NCBI RefSeq assembly: GCF_000428785.1
Contig: NZ_KE386798.1
Span: 60,403 to 124,402, forward strand
From: Conchiformibius kuhniae DSM 17694
GTDB taxonomy: Bacteria; Pseudomonadota; Gammaproteobacteria; Burkholderiales; Neisseriaceae
Direction: 5' to 3'
Length of the DNA stretch: 64,000 bases
The position numbers and the translations under genes are program-made. A model generated the notes under the pieces. The model did not search any database. It was not told where the DNA came from and was given only the letters and a program-made list of their open reading frames with translations. Below, one piece after another: positions 17,219 through 25,930 of the stretch (position 1 is its first letter; each line of letters begins with the position of its first letter).

Positions 17219-18190
17219 TTGCAGGGCATGACCCCGAAACAGCACTGCGAAAACCTGATTGCCAAACGCGGCGGCGGACGCTTTGCGCGGGTATCGGATT
17301 CGGAAGACGTTTGCTACCTGCCTTCATGCAACTATTTCAATTGCAATCCCGAAGGTGCGGAATACAGCTATTACTACGAAACCCACGACACGCCGCCGAA
17401 AATCGAATTGACTTCGGAAACCGTGTTTACCCTGCCCGCCAACCGCGCCCGTACCACCATCGGCGTAGGAGAAGCAGTCATCGTGTCTGCCAATATTGAT
17501 GTAACGTGGCAGGTATCGTCAAATTTGGTAACGGTGGGCAAACAAGACAGCCAAAAAATCCTGATTACCGCTTTGGACAAAACGGGCAGCGTAACCGTAA
17601 CCGCCAAAACCGAACATGATACCAAAAGCATGACATTTTCCATTATTGCCCCCAGTGGAGTGTCTTACAGCCAAAGTTTTTATCCAAATTCACAAGAGCC
17701 AATGGTATATCATCCCAAAGATTTAGCGGTATCTGTTGTAGGGTTGAGCGTTACTTTATTGCCTACTACTGTTAATTTTGACAACTTAACAGTTCGTGAA
17801 CTCGATGCTGCAAGCAAGGATTCGGGAATCTTTAAAACAGGCGATATTCATTGTCATAGCCGTTCAGCACCTGTCAATGGGAAATGTGTTACCCATACAC
17901 CACATGATGTTAATACCATCGGTAATAAACATAATTTGGTTGGTGAATATGATAGGGTGGGCGGTGGAGAAAATGATACCCAACGATTAAACAATCTGCC
18001 CCATAGCAGTTCCATGATTGTCAATATTCCCATTCAATGGAAATTAAATGAATCAAATATTTGGAATAATTTGCAGACTGTTAAGCAATCAATTTTTTTA
18101 TATAAAAATGGCAGCATGACTATTTCCAAAGGAAACTTCTCACGCAATTTCAATAAGGGCGACTCTTTCGAGAACGATAGTTTCTTGTAA
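17219..18190 (+). CDS. Unrecognised protein with an Ig-like domain; 5' end apparently frameshifted
   Basis: The open frame from 17219 has 323 codons. It holds a beta-rich segment (about residues 60-145, PPKIELTSETVFTLPA to SMTFSIIAPSG) that reads like a bacterial Ig-like domain, plus a Cys-rich stretch near residues 32-42. The natural start is probably ATG 17136, which has AGGAG nine bases upstream. That frame stops after eight codons, but adding one A to the A5 tract at 17142-17146 joins it to the downstream frame as MAKKYRGKLKEIYGGR. The gene is therefore frameshifted, phase-variable, or affected by a sequencing error. Codon use is more AT-rich toward the 3' end than in its neighbours. Confidence 0.6.
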   Translation: MQGMTPKQHCENLIAKRGGGRFARVSDSEDVCYLPSCNYFNCNPEGAEYSYYYETHDTPPKIELTSETVFTLPANRARTTIGVGEAVIVSANIDVTWQVSSNLVTVGKQDSQKILITALDKTGSVTVTAKTEHDTKSMTFSIIAPSGVSYSQSFYPNSQEPMVYHPKDLAVSVVGLSVTLLPTTVNFDNLTVRELDAASKDSGIFKTGDIHCHSRSAPVNGKCVTHTPHDVNTIGNKHNLVGEYDRVGGGENDTQRLNNLPHSSSMIVNIPIQWKLNESNIWNNLQTVKQSIFLYKNGSMTISKGNFSRNFNKGDSFENDSFL

Positions 18191-18242
18191 TTAATATCAA
18201 CTTCAGGACATAGCCGTTGCAAAACGGCTATGAAATAATATT

Positions 18243-18764
18243 ATGAGAAAACAATTAATATTCATTCCGATAGTATGTTTGATTCACACCGTGCATGCCG
18301 AAGTGATTCGGATTTCTGAAATCCATTACACACCCAAATGCGGTGCTTTACCCTTAAACCCGACACAATACGCGGCACGCGATGCGTTTTCCATACGCAT
18401 GTTGCATTTGCTGCAAGATTTGGATTGGGCAATACCCCCCGATTGGCAGCCAAGCGACATGCTTCAAACTGTCAATCATCCGCACCACGTGCAATCCTGC
18501 GAACAGTTTTTGCAAGAAACCGAATATTTTTTGCGGCAGTGGGCAGCAAAAAACCAAGCTGTGAATGATTTGGCGGTACGACAACAAGAAAATTTGGTTT
18601 TATTGGGTCATATTATCCGTTTATGGCAACAGATGTATCAGCGCAATTTCACAAGGCAAAAGTATTTTGGTGCGAAAAAAGTGTTTCCCGTTATCATTGA
18701 GCAGCATTTGAGCAAGCAATCGCCCGTTTATCCGATTTTAACAAGGTATTTTGAGTTTTATTGA
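18243..18764 (+). CDS. Hypothetical secreted protein
   Basis: The 173-residue protein has a signal peptide (MRKQLIFIPIVCLIHTVHA, cleavage likely after residue 19). The mature part is helix-rich, with two cysteines (residues 33 and 81). It is the second gene of a lower-GC cluster (17.1-19.9 kb) on the same strand. I recognise no family. Its layout (signal, early Cys, a second Cys before a long helix) resembles that of the next gene, which hints at distant paralogy. Confidence 0.6.
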   Translation: MRKQLIFIPIVCLIHTVHAEVIRISEIHYTPKCGALPLNPTQYAARDAFSIRMLHLLQDLDWAIPPDWQPSDMLQTVNHPHHVQSCEQFLQETEYFLRQWAAKNQAVNDLAVRQQENLVLLGHIIRLWQQMYQRNFTRQKYFGAKKVFPVIIEQHLSKQSPVYPILTRYFEFY

Positions 18765-18799
18765 TTGCGTAAATCGTAGATAAAGGTGCTTTGAGTCAT

Positions 18800-19273
18800 A
18801 TGAAAAAAATTTTATTTTCCATATTATTACTGCCACTTGCAGCACAATCTCAAGTGGTGATTACCGGCGGATTCCAGCCCGCTTGTCTCAAACGGGCTTA
18901 TTCCGAAACAGGCAGTGCCGATTTGATGCGGTTTCAAATATTTGAAACCGAAAAGCTGCTTACTATTCACCCCGCATACTCGCCACCCGCCGGTATGCCG
19001 ACCGTCCGCGCATGGTTGCTTGAGCAAGCGCGGCAGATTGTTGCCGATGCGCCCGTTGTGGTGCAGGCATCGCCGCCGCGCCCCGTCCCCCTGCCCGATA
19101 TGTGGGACAAAGCCTGTCGCGACCGTGCCAAGCTGCTGATACAAACTTTGCGCGATGCGGCGGCGGAAAACCGCCGCCATATCGACCAACCAAACCATAT
19201 TCCCTACGATATTGAAGGCTTTTTTGCCCATATGCACCACCCGAACGAACTGCAAAAAATGTTGGCGGAATAA
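18800..19273 (+). CDS. Hypothetical secreted protein
   Basis: The 157-residue protein has a clear signal peptide (MKKILFSILLLPLAAQSQ) and two cysteines in the mature part. ATG 18800 is preceded by TTG AGT CAT in frame, and I prefer the ATG because it begins the signal peptide. No family is recognised. The genes before and after are also exported, which suggests a periplasmic or surface function for the cluster. Confidence 0.6.
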   Translation: MKKILFSILLLPLAAQSQVVITGGFQPACLKRAYSETGSADLMRFQIFETEKLLTIHPAYSPPAGMPTVRAWLLEQARQIVADAPVVVQASPPRPVPLPDMWDKACRDRAKLLIQTLRDAAAENRRHIDQPNHIPYDIEGFFAHMHHPNELQKMLAE

Positions 19274-19386
19274 GGAAACATGCCATGCACCGACAAACTG
19301 TTCCAATTGCCTTGTTGTGGCACAAGCAATTTCCATTAAAATAATACACATTCCAAAGAAATTTGATTCCCATGCATGGAGTGCAA

Positions 19387-19866
19387 ATGAAAACAAAAAT
19401 CTGCTTACTGTTTATCTGTTTGCCCATGCTGGCACACGCCCAATCCTGTGATTGGCGCAAGATTAATTTCACCCGACACAAATACCAAGATTTGATATTA
19501 AGTGCGCCCGACCAGCCGTTTTTTCCCGTTAGCGATATTATTGTCAATAAACAAGGCTTTTAGGTTAAACCATTGCATAGTAAATACAACCCTGTGCGTA
19601 TTCGTGCTTTGGGCAAGAACCGTTACCGCTTTTATTTGAAAGAAAGCAAATTTGCCCTTGACTATGGCGGGTCTGCACAGGATAAAAATGCTGCCCAATA
19701 CCGTTTGTTCAGGCGCGGCGGTTATTATACGCTGACCTTGTTTTACAATGGTTCTTGCCGTGAAGTGGCGTATGCGGAAATCAGCACCACGCTGACGGAC
19801 GGTGGGAAAACGTACCGTTTGCAGCAAAAATTGACGGTGCAGCCGGATTTGGTACGTTATGGCTAG
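19387..19866 (+). pseudogene. Secreted hypothetical protein interrupted by an in-frame TAG
   Basis: From ATG 19387 a signal peptide (MKTKICLLFICLPMLAHAQ) and 40 more residues are encoded, then TAG at 19561-19563. The same frame continues without a break to 19866 (about 100 further codons, GKNRYRFYLKESKFALDYGG and onward). This indicates one gene of about 160 residues cut by a single amber codon. Restart within the second half is possible but would lack the export signal. The final stop is the TAG of the adjoining dispersed repeat. Confidence 0.6.
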
Positions 19867-20026
19867 GGCGTGTCATCAATTAAAATTTTCTACTATAAAT
19901 CATTAGAATACCAAAACGCCGTCATGCCCGCGAATGCGGGAATCCACTGCCTGATGTTTGTGAAGCAAGCTACACCTGTGCGGGCATGACGGTGCGGTGT
20001 TTTTTCGGTTCATTGATGACGCGCCC
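19864..20026. repeat. Dispersed TAG-end repeat; empty site for the 85-bp MITE
   Basis: It starts TAGGGCGTGTCATCAATT at the stop codon of the interrupted gene and ends CATTGATGACGCGCCC. The internal AAGCAAGC-TACACCTGTG (19963-19980) is the uninterrupted form of the site that carries an 85-bp insert at 48134 and 57729. The rest of the gap to parE (to 20185) shows no gene. Confidence 0.75.
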
Positions 20027-20185
20027 GAGAGTCGGCATCGCAAATACAGATGCCGTTTCTCTGCCGATTCTTGTTTTTGCGGGCAACTGTGCGCACGGTA
20101 CGGCTCGCGGCGGCGGTGCGGGGCTGCTTGCAAGTCCGTTTTGCCGTAGAATACGCGGTTTCGTGCCAAAATGCCGACATTGCCG

Positions 20186-22147
20186 ATGAAATCGAATTAC
20201 TCCGAAGCCAGCATTCAAGTCCTCAAAGGGCTGGAACCCGTCAAACAGCGTCCGGGCATGTACACCCGCACCGACAGCCCCACCCACATCTGCCAAGAAG
20301 TCATCGACAACGCCGCCGATGAAGCGCTGGGCGGTTTTGCCGACACCATTGATGTGGAAATTCATGCCGATGGTTCGCTGTCGGTGCGCGACAACGGGCG
20401 CGGCATTCCGGTCGGCATGCACCCCGAAGAGAATATGCCGGTGGTGGAGCTGGTGTTCACCCGTCTGCACGCGGGCGGCAAGTTTGACAAACAATCGGGC
20501 GGCGGCGCGTATGCCTTTTCCGGCGGGTTGCACGGCGTGGGCGTGTCGGTTACCAATGCGCTGTCGCGGCGTTTGGAAGTTACGGTGCGGCGCGGCGGCA
20601 AAGTGTGGCGCATCGTGTTTGCCGATGGCGAAGTGATTGAACCTTTAAGCGAAATCGGGCGTTGTCCTGCCAAAGACACCGGCACGGAAGTGCGCGTTTA
20701 TCCCGACCCGCGCTATTTTGACAGCCCCAACTACAATCTTGCCGAACTGGAACGCCTGCTCCGCGCCAAAGCCGTGCTGCTGCAAGGGCTGACCGTGCGG
20801 CTCACCCGCCCCGTCAAAGGGCTGCCTGAAACGCAAACATGGCATTATCCGGACGGTTTGCGCGGCTATTTGGACAGTTTGCTTACCAATGCCGAAGCCG
20901 CCGTCCCCGTATTTGCCGCCGAAAACTATCTTTCAGGCAGCCAGCACGACAACGCCGGCGAAGGCGCGGCGTTTGCGATAACGTGGCTGGAAGACGGCGC
21001 GGGCGCGGGCGAAAGCTACGTCAATCTCATTCCCACCCCCTTGGGCGGCACCCACGAAGCAGGCTTGCGCCAAGCCGCGTTCCACGCCGTGTCCAACTTC
21101 GTCCAACATCACGGGCTGCTGCCGCGCGGCGTGAAACTGCAAAGCGAAGACGTGTTCGCCCGCGCCGCATTCGTGCTGTCGGCGCGGCTGCTCGACCCGC
21201 AGTTTCAAGGACAAACCAAAGACAAACTCACCAGCCGCGATGCCCTGAAACTGGTGTCCGCCGCCTGCGCCGACCCGCTTGAACTGAGGCTCAACCAAAA
21301 CGTCGCCTACGGCAAAAAAATCGCCGAACTCGCCATCAGCCAAGCGCAGGCGCGGCTGCGTTCCGCCAAAAAAATTGAAAAGAAAAAAAGCAGTGGCGTG
21401 GCGGTGCTGCCCGGCAAACTCACCGACTGCGAAAGCGAAGATATTCGCGAAAACGAATTGTTTTTGGTGGAAGGCGACTCGGCGGGCGGCTCGGCAAAAC
21501 TCGCCCGCGACAAAGCCACCCAAGCCATTTTGCCCTTGCGCGGCAAAGTGTTGAACAGTTTTGAAGTGCACCGCGACCAGCTTTTCGGCAACGCGGAAAT
21601 CCACGATATTGCCGTAGCGGTGGGCGTGGACCCGCACGGCGCGGACGATAATCCCGATTTGGGCGGTTTGCGCTACGGCAAAATCGCCATTTTGTCCGAT
21701 GCCGATGTGGACGGGGCGCATATTCAGGTGCTGCTGCTGACGCTGTTTTACCGCCATTTCCCCAAACTGATTGAAAACGGGCATATTTTTGTGGCGCAAC
21801 CGCCGCTTTTCCGCGTGGACGTGAACGCGCAGGGCAAGAAACGTCCCGCCCGCAAATTGTACGCGCTCGACCAAGCTGAGTTGGACGGTATCATCGCCAA
21901 ACTGCACAAAGAGGGCGTAAAAGAAAACGCTTATTCCGTCAGCCGTTTCAAAGGCTTGGGCGAGATGAACCCCGACCAGCTCAAAGACACCGCCATGCAC
22001 CCCGACACCCGCCGCCTGTTGCGGGTGGACATTGACCAAGTGGCGGACACCGAAGCGGTGTTTGTGAAACTGATGGGCAAGGGCGAAGCGGCGGCGCGGC
22101 GGGCGTGGATGGAAGCGGAGGGCGACCGTGTGGAAACCGATGTTTAG
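20186..22147 (+). CDS. parE: DNA topoisomerase IV subunit B
   Basis: ParE is the ATPase subunit that, with ParC, unlinks daughter chromosomes. The protein has 653 residues from ATG 20186 (MKSNYSEASIQVLKGLEPV), or 658 from ATG 20171; neither start has a clear ribosome site. It shows the GHKL ATPase motifs EVIDNAADEAL and DNGRGIPVG, and the Toprim motifs EGDSAGGSA and DADVDGAHI. The stop TAG at 22145-22147 is the edge of a dispersed repeat. Confidence 0.95.
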   Translation: MKSNYSEASIQVLKGLEPVKQRPGMYTRTDSPTHICQEVIDNAADEALGGFADTIDVEIHADGSLSVRDNGRGIPVGMHPEENMPVVELVFTRLHAGGKFDKQSGGGAYAFSGGLHGVGVSVTNALSRRLEVTVRRGGKVWRIVFADGEVIEPLSEIGRCPAKDTGTEVRVYPDPRYFDSPNYNLAELERLLRAKAVLLQGLTVRLTRPVKGLPETQTWHYPDGLRGYLDSLLTNAEAAVPVFAAENYLSGSQHDNAGEGAAFAITWLEDGAGAGESYVNLIPTPLGGTHEAGLRQAAFHAVSNFVQHHGLLPRGVKLQSEDVFARAAFVLSARLLDPQFQGQTKDKLTSRDALKLVSAACADPLELRLNQNVAYGKKIAELAISQAQARLRSAKKIEKKKSSGVAVLPGKLTDCESEDIRENELFLVEGDSAGGSAKLARDKATQAILPLRGKVLNSFEVHRDQLFGNAEIHDIAVAVGVDPHGADDNPDLGGLRYGKIAILSDADVDGAHIQVLLLTLFYRHFPKLIENGHIFVAQPPLFRVDVNAQGKKRPARKLYALDQAELDGIIAKLHKEGVKENAYSVSRFKGLGEMNPDQLKDTAMHPDTRRLLRVDIDQVADTEAVFVKLMGKGEAAARRAWMEAEGDRVETDV

Positions 22148-22335
22148 GGCGCGTTATTATTTAAATCTTTCTATTGAAAATCAGCATGGTAGAAAAATGC
22201 CGTCATTCCCGCGAATCACGGGCAGGGTTTTATCGGTCAATTGATGACACGCTAGGGTGCATCATTATTTTTGTTTTTTCACTGAAAATCAGTGTTGTAT
22301 AAAAATTGCCGTCATGCACGCGCAGGCGAAAACGA
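22145..22335. repeat. Two adjoining dispersed TAG-end repeats
   Basis: The first copy runs from the parE TAG (TAGGGCGCGTTATT) to GATGACACGCTA at 22243-22254. A second copy starts there with TAGGGTGCATCATT and carries the TTCACTGAAAATCAGTG core; its far end has decayed. Only small palindromes are seen inside. Confidence 0.7.
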
Positions 22336-22356
22336 CGGCACAGTAAAGGAATTTTG

Positions 22357-22917
22357 ATGAACATCAGCCAATTACTTAACGATGCGGGGCAGGTGCTGCG
22401 TTTGCGCTACCGTGCCGCCGCCGAATACCGCTATCCTTTGCCCGTATGTTTGGCGGTGCTGGTGGCGGTGGGTGCGGTGCAAACGCCCGGTGCCGTGCCG
22501 ATTTTCGGCGGCGGCGATGCAACCGCAGCGTTTATTATTTTGCTGTCGGTGCTGCGCTGCATCTTGCTGGCAAAAACCATGTCGGCGGTACTGCATTATT
22601 TCGGCAGCGAAAAACTGCCCCTGTTCGGCTACTGCGTTCTGACCGAAGCGCTGATTTTGCCGTCCGTGCTGATTTTTTACCTGCCCGAAAGTTTCGCGCC
22701 CGTATTTGTGTTTTGGTCGGCGTGGACGTTTTGGGTGCAGTGCATCGGCTTTTACCATTTGGGCAAACAAGGCGTGTTCAAAATCCTGCTCGGCTACCTT
22801 GCCTACCTGCTGGCAAGCCTGTTTGCCGGCGCATTGCTGCTGTCGCTGTTTGTCGGCATGCAATGGTTTGATTTGGCGGTGTTGCAGGAAAATTTGAAAA
22901 ACTTTGGCGCATTGTAA
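22357..22917 (+). CDS. Hypothetical inner-membrane protein
   Basis: The 186-residue protein is very hydrophobic, with about five membrane segments after a short cytoplasmic start (MNISQLLNDAGQVLRLR). The ATG follows AAAGGAATTTTG. A Yip1-like fold is possible from the spacing of the segments, but I cannot support a function. It lies nine bases before trpF and is probably co-transcribed with it. Confidence 0.7.
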   Translation: MNISQLLNDAGQVLRLRYRAAAEYRYPLPVCLAVLVAVGAVQTPGAVPIFGGGDATAAFIILLSVLRCILLAKTMSAVLHYFGSEKLPLFGYCVLTEALILPSVLIFYLPESFAPVFVFWSAWTFWVQCIGFYHLGKQGVFKILLGYLAYLLASLFAGALLLSLFVGMQWFDLAVLQENLKNFGAL

Positions 22918-22926
22918 GGAACAGCC

Positions 22927-23562
22927 ATGCAACAACACATCCGCATCAAAATTTGCGGCATCACCCGCCCCGAAGACGCGGTTTGCGCCGCCCGCTTTGG
23001 CGCGGACGCGGTCGGTTTGGTGTTTTACCACGCCAGCAAACGCCGCGTACTGCCGCCACAGGCAGCCGAAATCGTGTCCGCGCTGCCGCCCTTTGTCGGC
23101 ACGGTGGGCTTGTTCGTCAATGAATCCGCCGAACGCATCGGCGACATACTCGCGCAAGTGCCTTTGGATGTTTTGCAGTTTCACGGCGACGAAACGCCCG
23201 AATTTTGCCGCCAATTCCGCCGCCCCTATCTGAAAGCCGTGCGGGTGCGCCATGCAGACGACGTTTGCCGCGCCCTGCGCGATTACGCCGATGCGCGGGG
23301 CGTGCTGCTGGACGCGCACGTTGCCGGCGAATACGGCGGCACGGGGCAGTGTTTCGATTGGTCGCTGCTGCCGCAGGATTTGGCGGGCAATTGGATTTTG
23401 TCGGGCGGGCTGAATCCGCACAACATCACCGCCGCACTGGCGCAAACCGGTGCGGCGGCGGTGGACGTGTCCAGTGGCGTGGAAGCGGCGGCAGGCATCA
23501 AATGCCCGCACAAAATGGCAGACTTTATCGCCCGATGCCGTCAGGCGCATCATCGGCTTTGA
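22927..23562 (+). CDS. trpF: Phosphoribosylanthranilate isomerase
   Basis: TrpF carries out the third step of tryptophan synthesis, an Amadori rearrangement of PRA to CdRP. The 211-residue TIM barrel has the N-terminal KICGITRPEDA with its catalytic Cys, FVNESAERI, LSGGLNPHNI and the C-terminal phosphate-binding DVSSGVE. AAGGAA lies eight bases before the ATG. Confidence 0.95.
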   Translation: MQQHIRIKICGITRPEDAVCAARFGADAVGLVFYHASKRRVLPPQAAEIVSALPPFVGTVGLFVNESAERIGDILAQVPLDVLQFHGDETPEFCRQFRRPYLKAVRVRHADDVCRALRDYADARGVLLDAHVAGEYGGTGQCFDWSLLPQDLAGNWILSGGLNPHNITAALAQTGAAAVDVSSGVEAAAGIKCPHKMADFIARCRQAHHRL

Positions 23563-23574
23563 CGCCCTTGCTCG

Positions 23575-23770
23575 GGGTGTGCCGTCATTTAAATTTTTCA
23601 CTGAAAATCAGTGAAATACAAAAATTTCCGTCATGCCCGCGAATGCGGGAATCCACTGCCCGATGACCTGCAAGCCATGTTTTATCCAAGTTTGTTTGAA
23701 GTTATGGTCGGATTCCCGTCTGCGCGGGAAGGACGACACCGTACTTTTCCAGTCAATTGATGACACGCAC
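23575..23770. repeat. Dispersed repeat between trpF and dxs
   Basis: The left end is worn (GGGGTGTGCCGTCATTT) and the right end is GTCAATTGATGACACGC. It contains the TTCACTGAAAATCAGTG core and two imperfect dRS3-type palindromes around 23637 and 23720. The remaining bases to 23878 hold no supported gene; a 30-odd-residue hydrophobic frame beginning at 23784 runs into the dxs end and is not convincing. Confidence 0.7.
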
Positions 23771-23878
23771 CCAAAGGAAAGGCATGCCCGCCGGATTTGC
23801 GAACGGCAGCGCACCGTTCACCAATCATTGCGGCGGGTTTGTGCTGTTGATGATTTTGGTTTTATTGCACAATTTACT

Positions 23879-25768
23879 TCACACGTCCTGCCAAGCGCGT
23901 ACCCGTTGTTCCAAGCCTGCCGCGCACAAATCCATTTCCGCCAACAATTTATCCGCATCGCCGTGTCCGGTTACGGTGTCGGGAATGCCCAGCAGCAATA
24001 CGGGTTTGACGATATTCATCTGCGCCAAAGCCTCCAGCACCGCGCCGCCCGCGCCGCCCGCCGCCGCGTTTTCTTCCACGCAAACGAGATAATCGTGTTC
24101 CCGCGCCAGTTGTGCCAATAAATCAAGGTCTAACGGTTTGACAAAACGCATGTCCGCCACGCTTGCGTCCAGATTTTCCGCCGCCGCCAATGCGGGCGCG
24201 ACCATGCTGCCGAAAGCGACAAATGCGGTGTTGCCCGCGCCTTTGCGCCGCAACACGCCTTTGCCCACCGGTACGGTGTCGAGGCTGTCTGAAACCGCCG
24301 CGCCCCTGCCCGCACCGCGAGGATAACGCACGGCTGTCGGCACGTCCAATGCGTAACACGTTGATAATAAAAGTCGGCATTCGTTTTCATCGGACGGCGC
24401 GGCGATGACCATATTCGGCACGCAGCGCAAAAAGCTCAAATCATACGCGCCCGCGTGGGTGGGCCCGTCCGCGCCGACAATCCCCGCACGGTCAATCGCA
24501 AACAGCACGGGCAGGTTTTGCAGGGCAACGTCGTGGACAAGCTGGTCGTAGGCGCGTTGCAGAAAGGTGGAGTAAATGGCGACCACAGGTTTGACGCCGC
24601 AGCACGCCAAGCCCGCCGCAAAAGTTACCGCGTGTTGCTCGGCGATGCCGACATCAAAATAGCGTTCGGGGAATTGTTGTTCAAATTCAACCAGTCCGCT
24701 TCCTTCGCGCATGGCGGGGGTAATCGCAACCAGCCGTTTGTCGGCGCGGGCTTGCTCAATCAGCCAGCGTCCGAAAATCTGGGTGTAGGTGGGGCGCGGT
24801 GCGGCGGCGGGCTTGGCGGGCTCGGCAGACGGGGTTTTGCCGATGGCGTGGTATTTGACGGGGTCATTTTCCGCCAATTTGTAGCCTTGTCCTTTTTTGG
24901 TAATCACATGAAGCAGTTGCGGGCCTTTGCGCTGCTTGAGTTCGCGCAGGATGTGGACGAGTTCGGTAACGTTGTGGCCGTCCACCGCGCCGGTGTAGGC
25001 GAAGCCGAAGTTTTCAAACAGCGACAGCGATTGTTTGACGTGTTCGCTTTCGTTGGCAACGGTTTTGAGTTTTTGTTCGGCTTTTTCCGCCAAGTCTTTG
25101 ACGGCGGTTGGCAGCAGTTTGTCCAAAATGGGGGCGGACTGGTGTTTGATGTTGTGCAGCACGCCGCGCATTTCGCCGTGTACCACGCGCCGCGCCAGAT
25201 ATTTGGGCAGTGCGCCGACATTGGGGGAGATGGACATTTCGTTGTCGTTGAGAATCACCAGCAAATCAATGTCCATGTCGCCGGCATTATTCAGAGCTTC
25301 AAAGGCTTGTCCGGCGGTCATGGCGCCGTCGCCGATAATGGCGACGCTGCGGGCGGGGCTGCCTGAAAGTTTGTCGGCCACCGCCATGCCCAGCGCCGCG
25401 CCGATGGAGGTGGACGAGTGTCCCACGCCGAAATCGTCATACTCGCTTTCGCCGCGCTTGGGAAAGCCCGCCAAGCCGCCGTATTGGCGCATGGTGTGCA
25501 TGCGGTGTTTGCGCCCCGTGAGGATTTTGTGCGGGTAGCTTTGGTGTCCCACGTCCCACACCAGATGGTCGCGCGGGGTGTCGTACACATAATGCAGGGC
25601 AATGGTCAGCTCCACCGCGCCGAGATTGCTGGCAAAATGTCCGCCCGTTTTGCCCACGCTTTCCAATAAAAATTGGCGCAGTTCGGCGGCCAGTTGCGGC
25701 AGTTGGTCGGGGGCGAGCGCGCGCAGGTCGGCGGGCAGGTTGACGGTGTCGAGCAGGGGCGTGTCCAT
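23879..25768 (-). CDS. dxs: 1-Deoxy-D-xylulose-5-phosphate synthase
   Basis: Dxs condenses pyruvate and glyceraldehyde 3-phosphate with thiamine diphosphate, the entry step of the MEP isoprenoid route; its product also feeds thiamine and pyridoxal synthesis. The 629-residue protein has DVGHQSYPHKILTGR, the thiamine-diphosphate motif GDGAMTAGQAFEALN, and DGPTHAGAYDLSFLR in the transketolase-like middle domain. The gene stands alone between repeat-filled gaps. Confidence 0.96.
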   Translation of the reverse strand: MDTPLLDTVNLPADLRALAPDQLPQLAAELRQFLLESVGKTGGHFASNLGAVELTIALHYVYDTPRDHLVWDVGHQSYPHKILTGRKHRMHTMRQYGGLAGFPKRGESEYDDFGVGHSSTSIGAALGMAVADKLSGSPARSVAIIGDGAMTAGQAFEALNNAGDMDIDLLVILNDNEMSISPNVGALPKYLARRVVHGEMRGVLHNIKHQSAPILDKLLPTAVKDLAEKAEQKLKTVANESEHVKQSLSLFENFGFAYTGAVDGHNVTELVHILRELKQRKGPQLLHVITKKGQGYKLAENDPVKYHAIGKTPSAEPAKPAAAPRPTYTQIFGRWLIEQARADKRLVAITPAMREGSGLVEFEQQFPERYFDVGIAEQHAVTFAAGLACCGVKPVVAIYSTFLQRAYDQLVHDVALQNLPVLFAIDRAGIVGADGPTHAGAYDLSFLRCVPNMVIAAPSDENECRLLLSTCYALDVPTAVRYPRGAGRGAAVSDSLDTVPVGKGVLRRKGAGNTAFVAFGSMVAPALAAAENLDASVADMRFVKPLDLDLLAQLAREHDYLVCVEENAAAGGAGGAVLEALAQMNIVKPVLLLGIPDTVTGHGDADKLLAEMDLCAAGLEQRVRAWQDV

Positions 25769-25880
25769 GATGTTTGTTGTGGGGCGTTGGTAACGGCGGG
25801 ATTATAACGCAGGCACGGCGCAATGGGCAGCCGCAAAAAAGCCGTCCCGCAGCAAACGGCACGGCATGGCAGTGTGGTCG

Positions 25881-25930
25881 TCATGCCTGCTTGTGCGGAC
25901 ATGACGGAATCTTTTTACTGATTTGATTTT
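25881..25930. repeat. Repeat remnant between dxs and the Wzi-like gene
   Basis: It consists of an imperfect dRS3-like palindrome (GTCATGCCTGCTTGTGCGGACATGAC) and a worn piece of the GATTT-type core. It lies between the dxs start and the end of the Wzi-like gene. Confidence 0.5.

Noticed and set aside
23757..23880. Small hydrophobic frame after trpF (MPAGFANGSAPF...)
   Set aside because: It has an acceptable ribosome-like site, but it lies at a repeat edge and runs into the dxs coding region on the other strand; no support as a gene.
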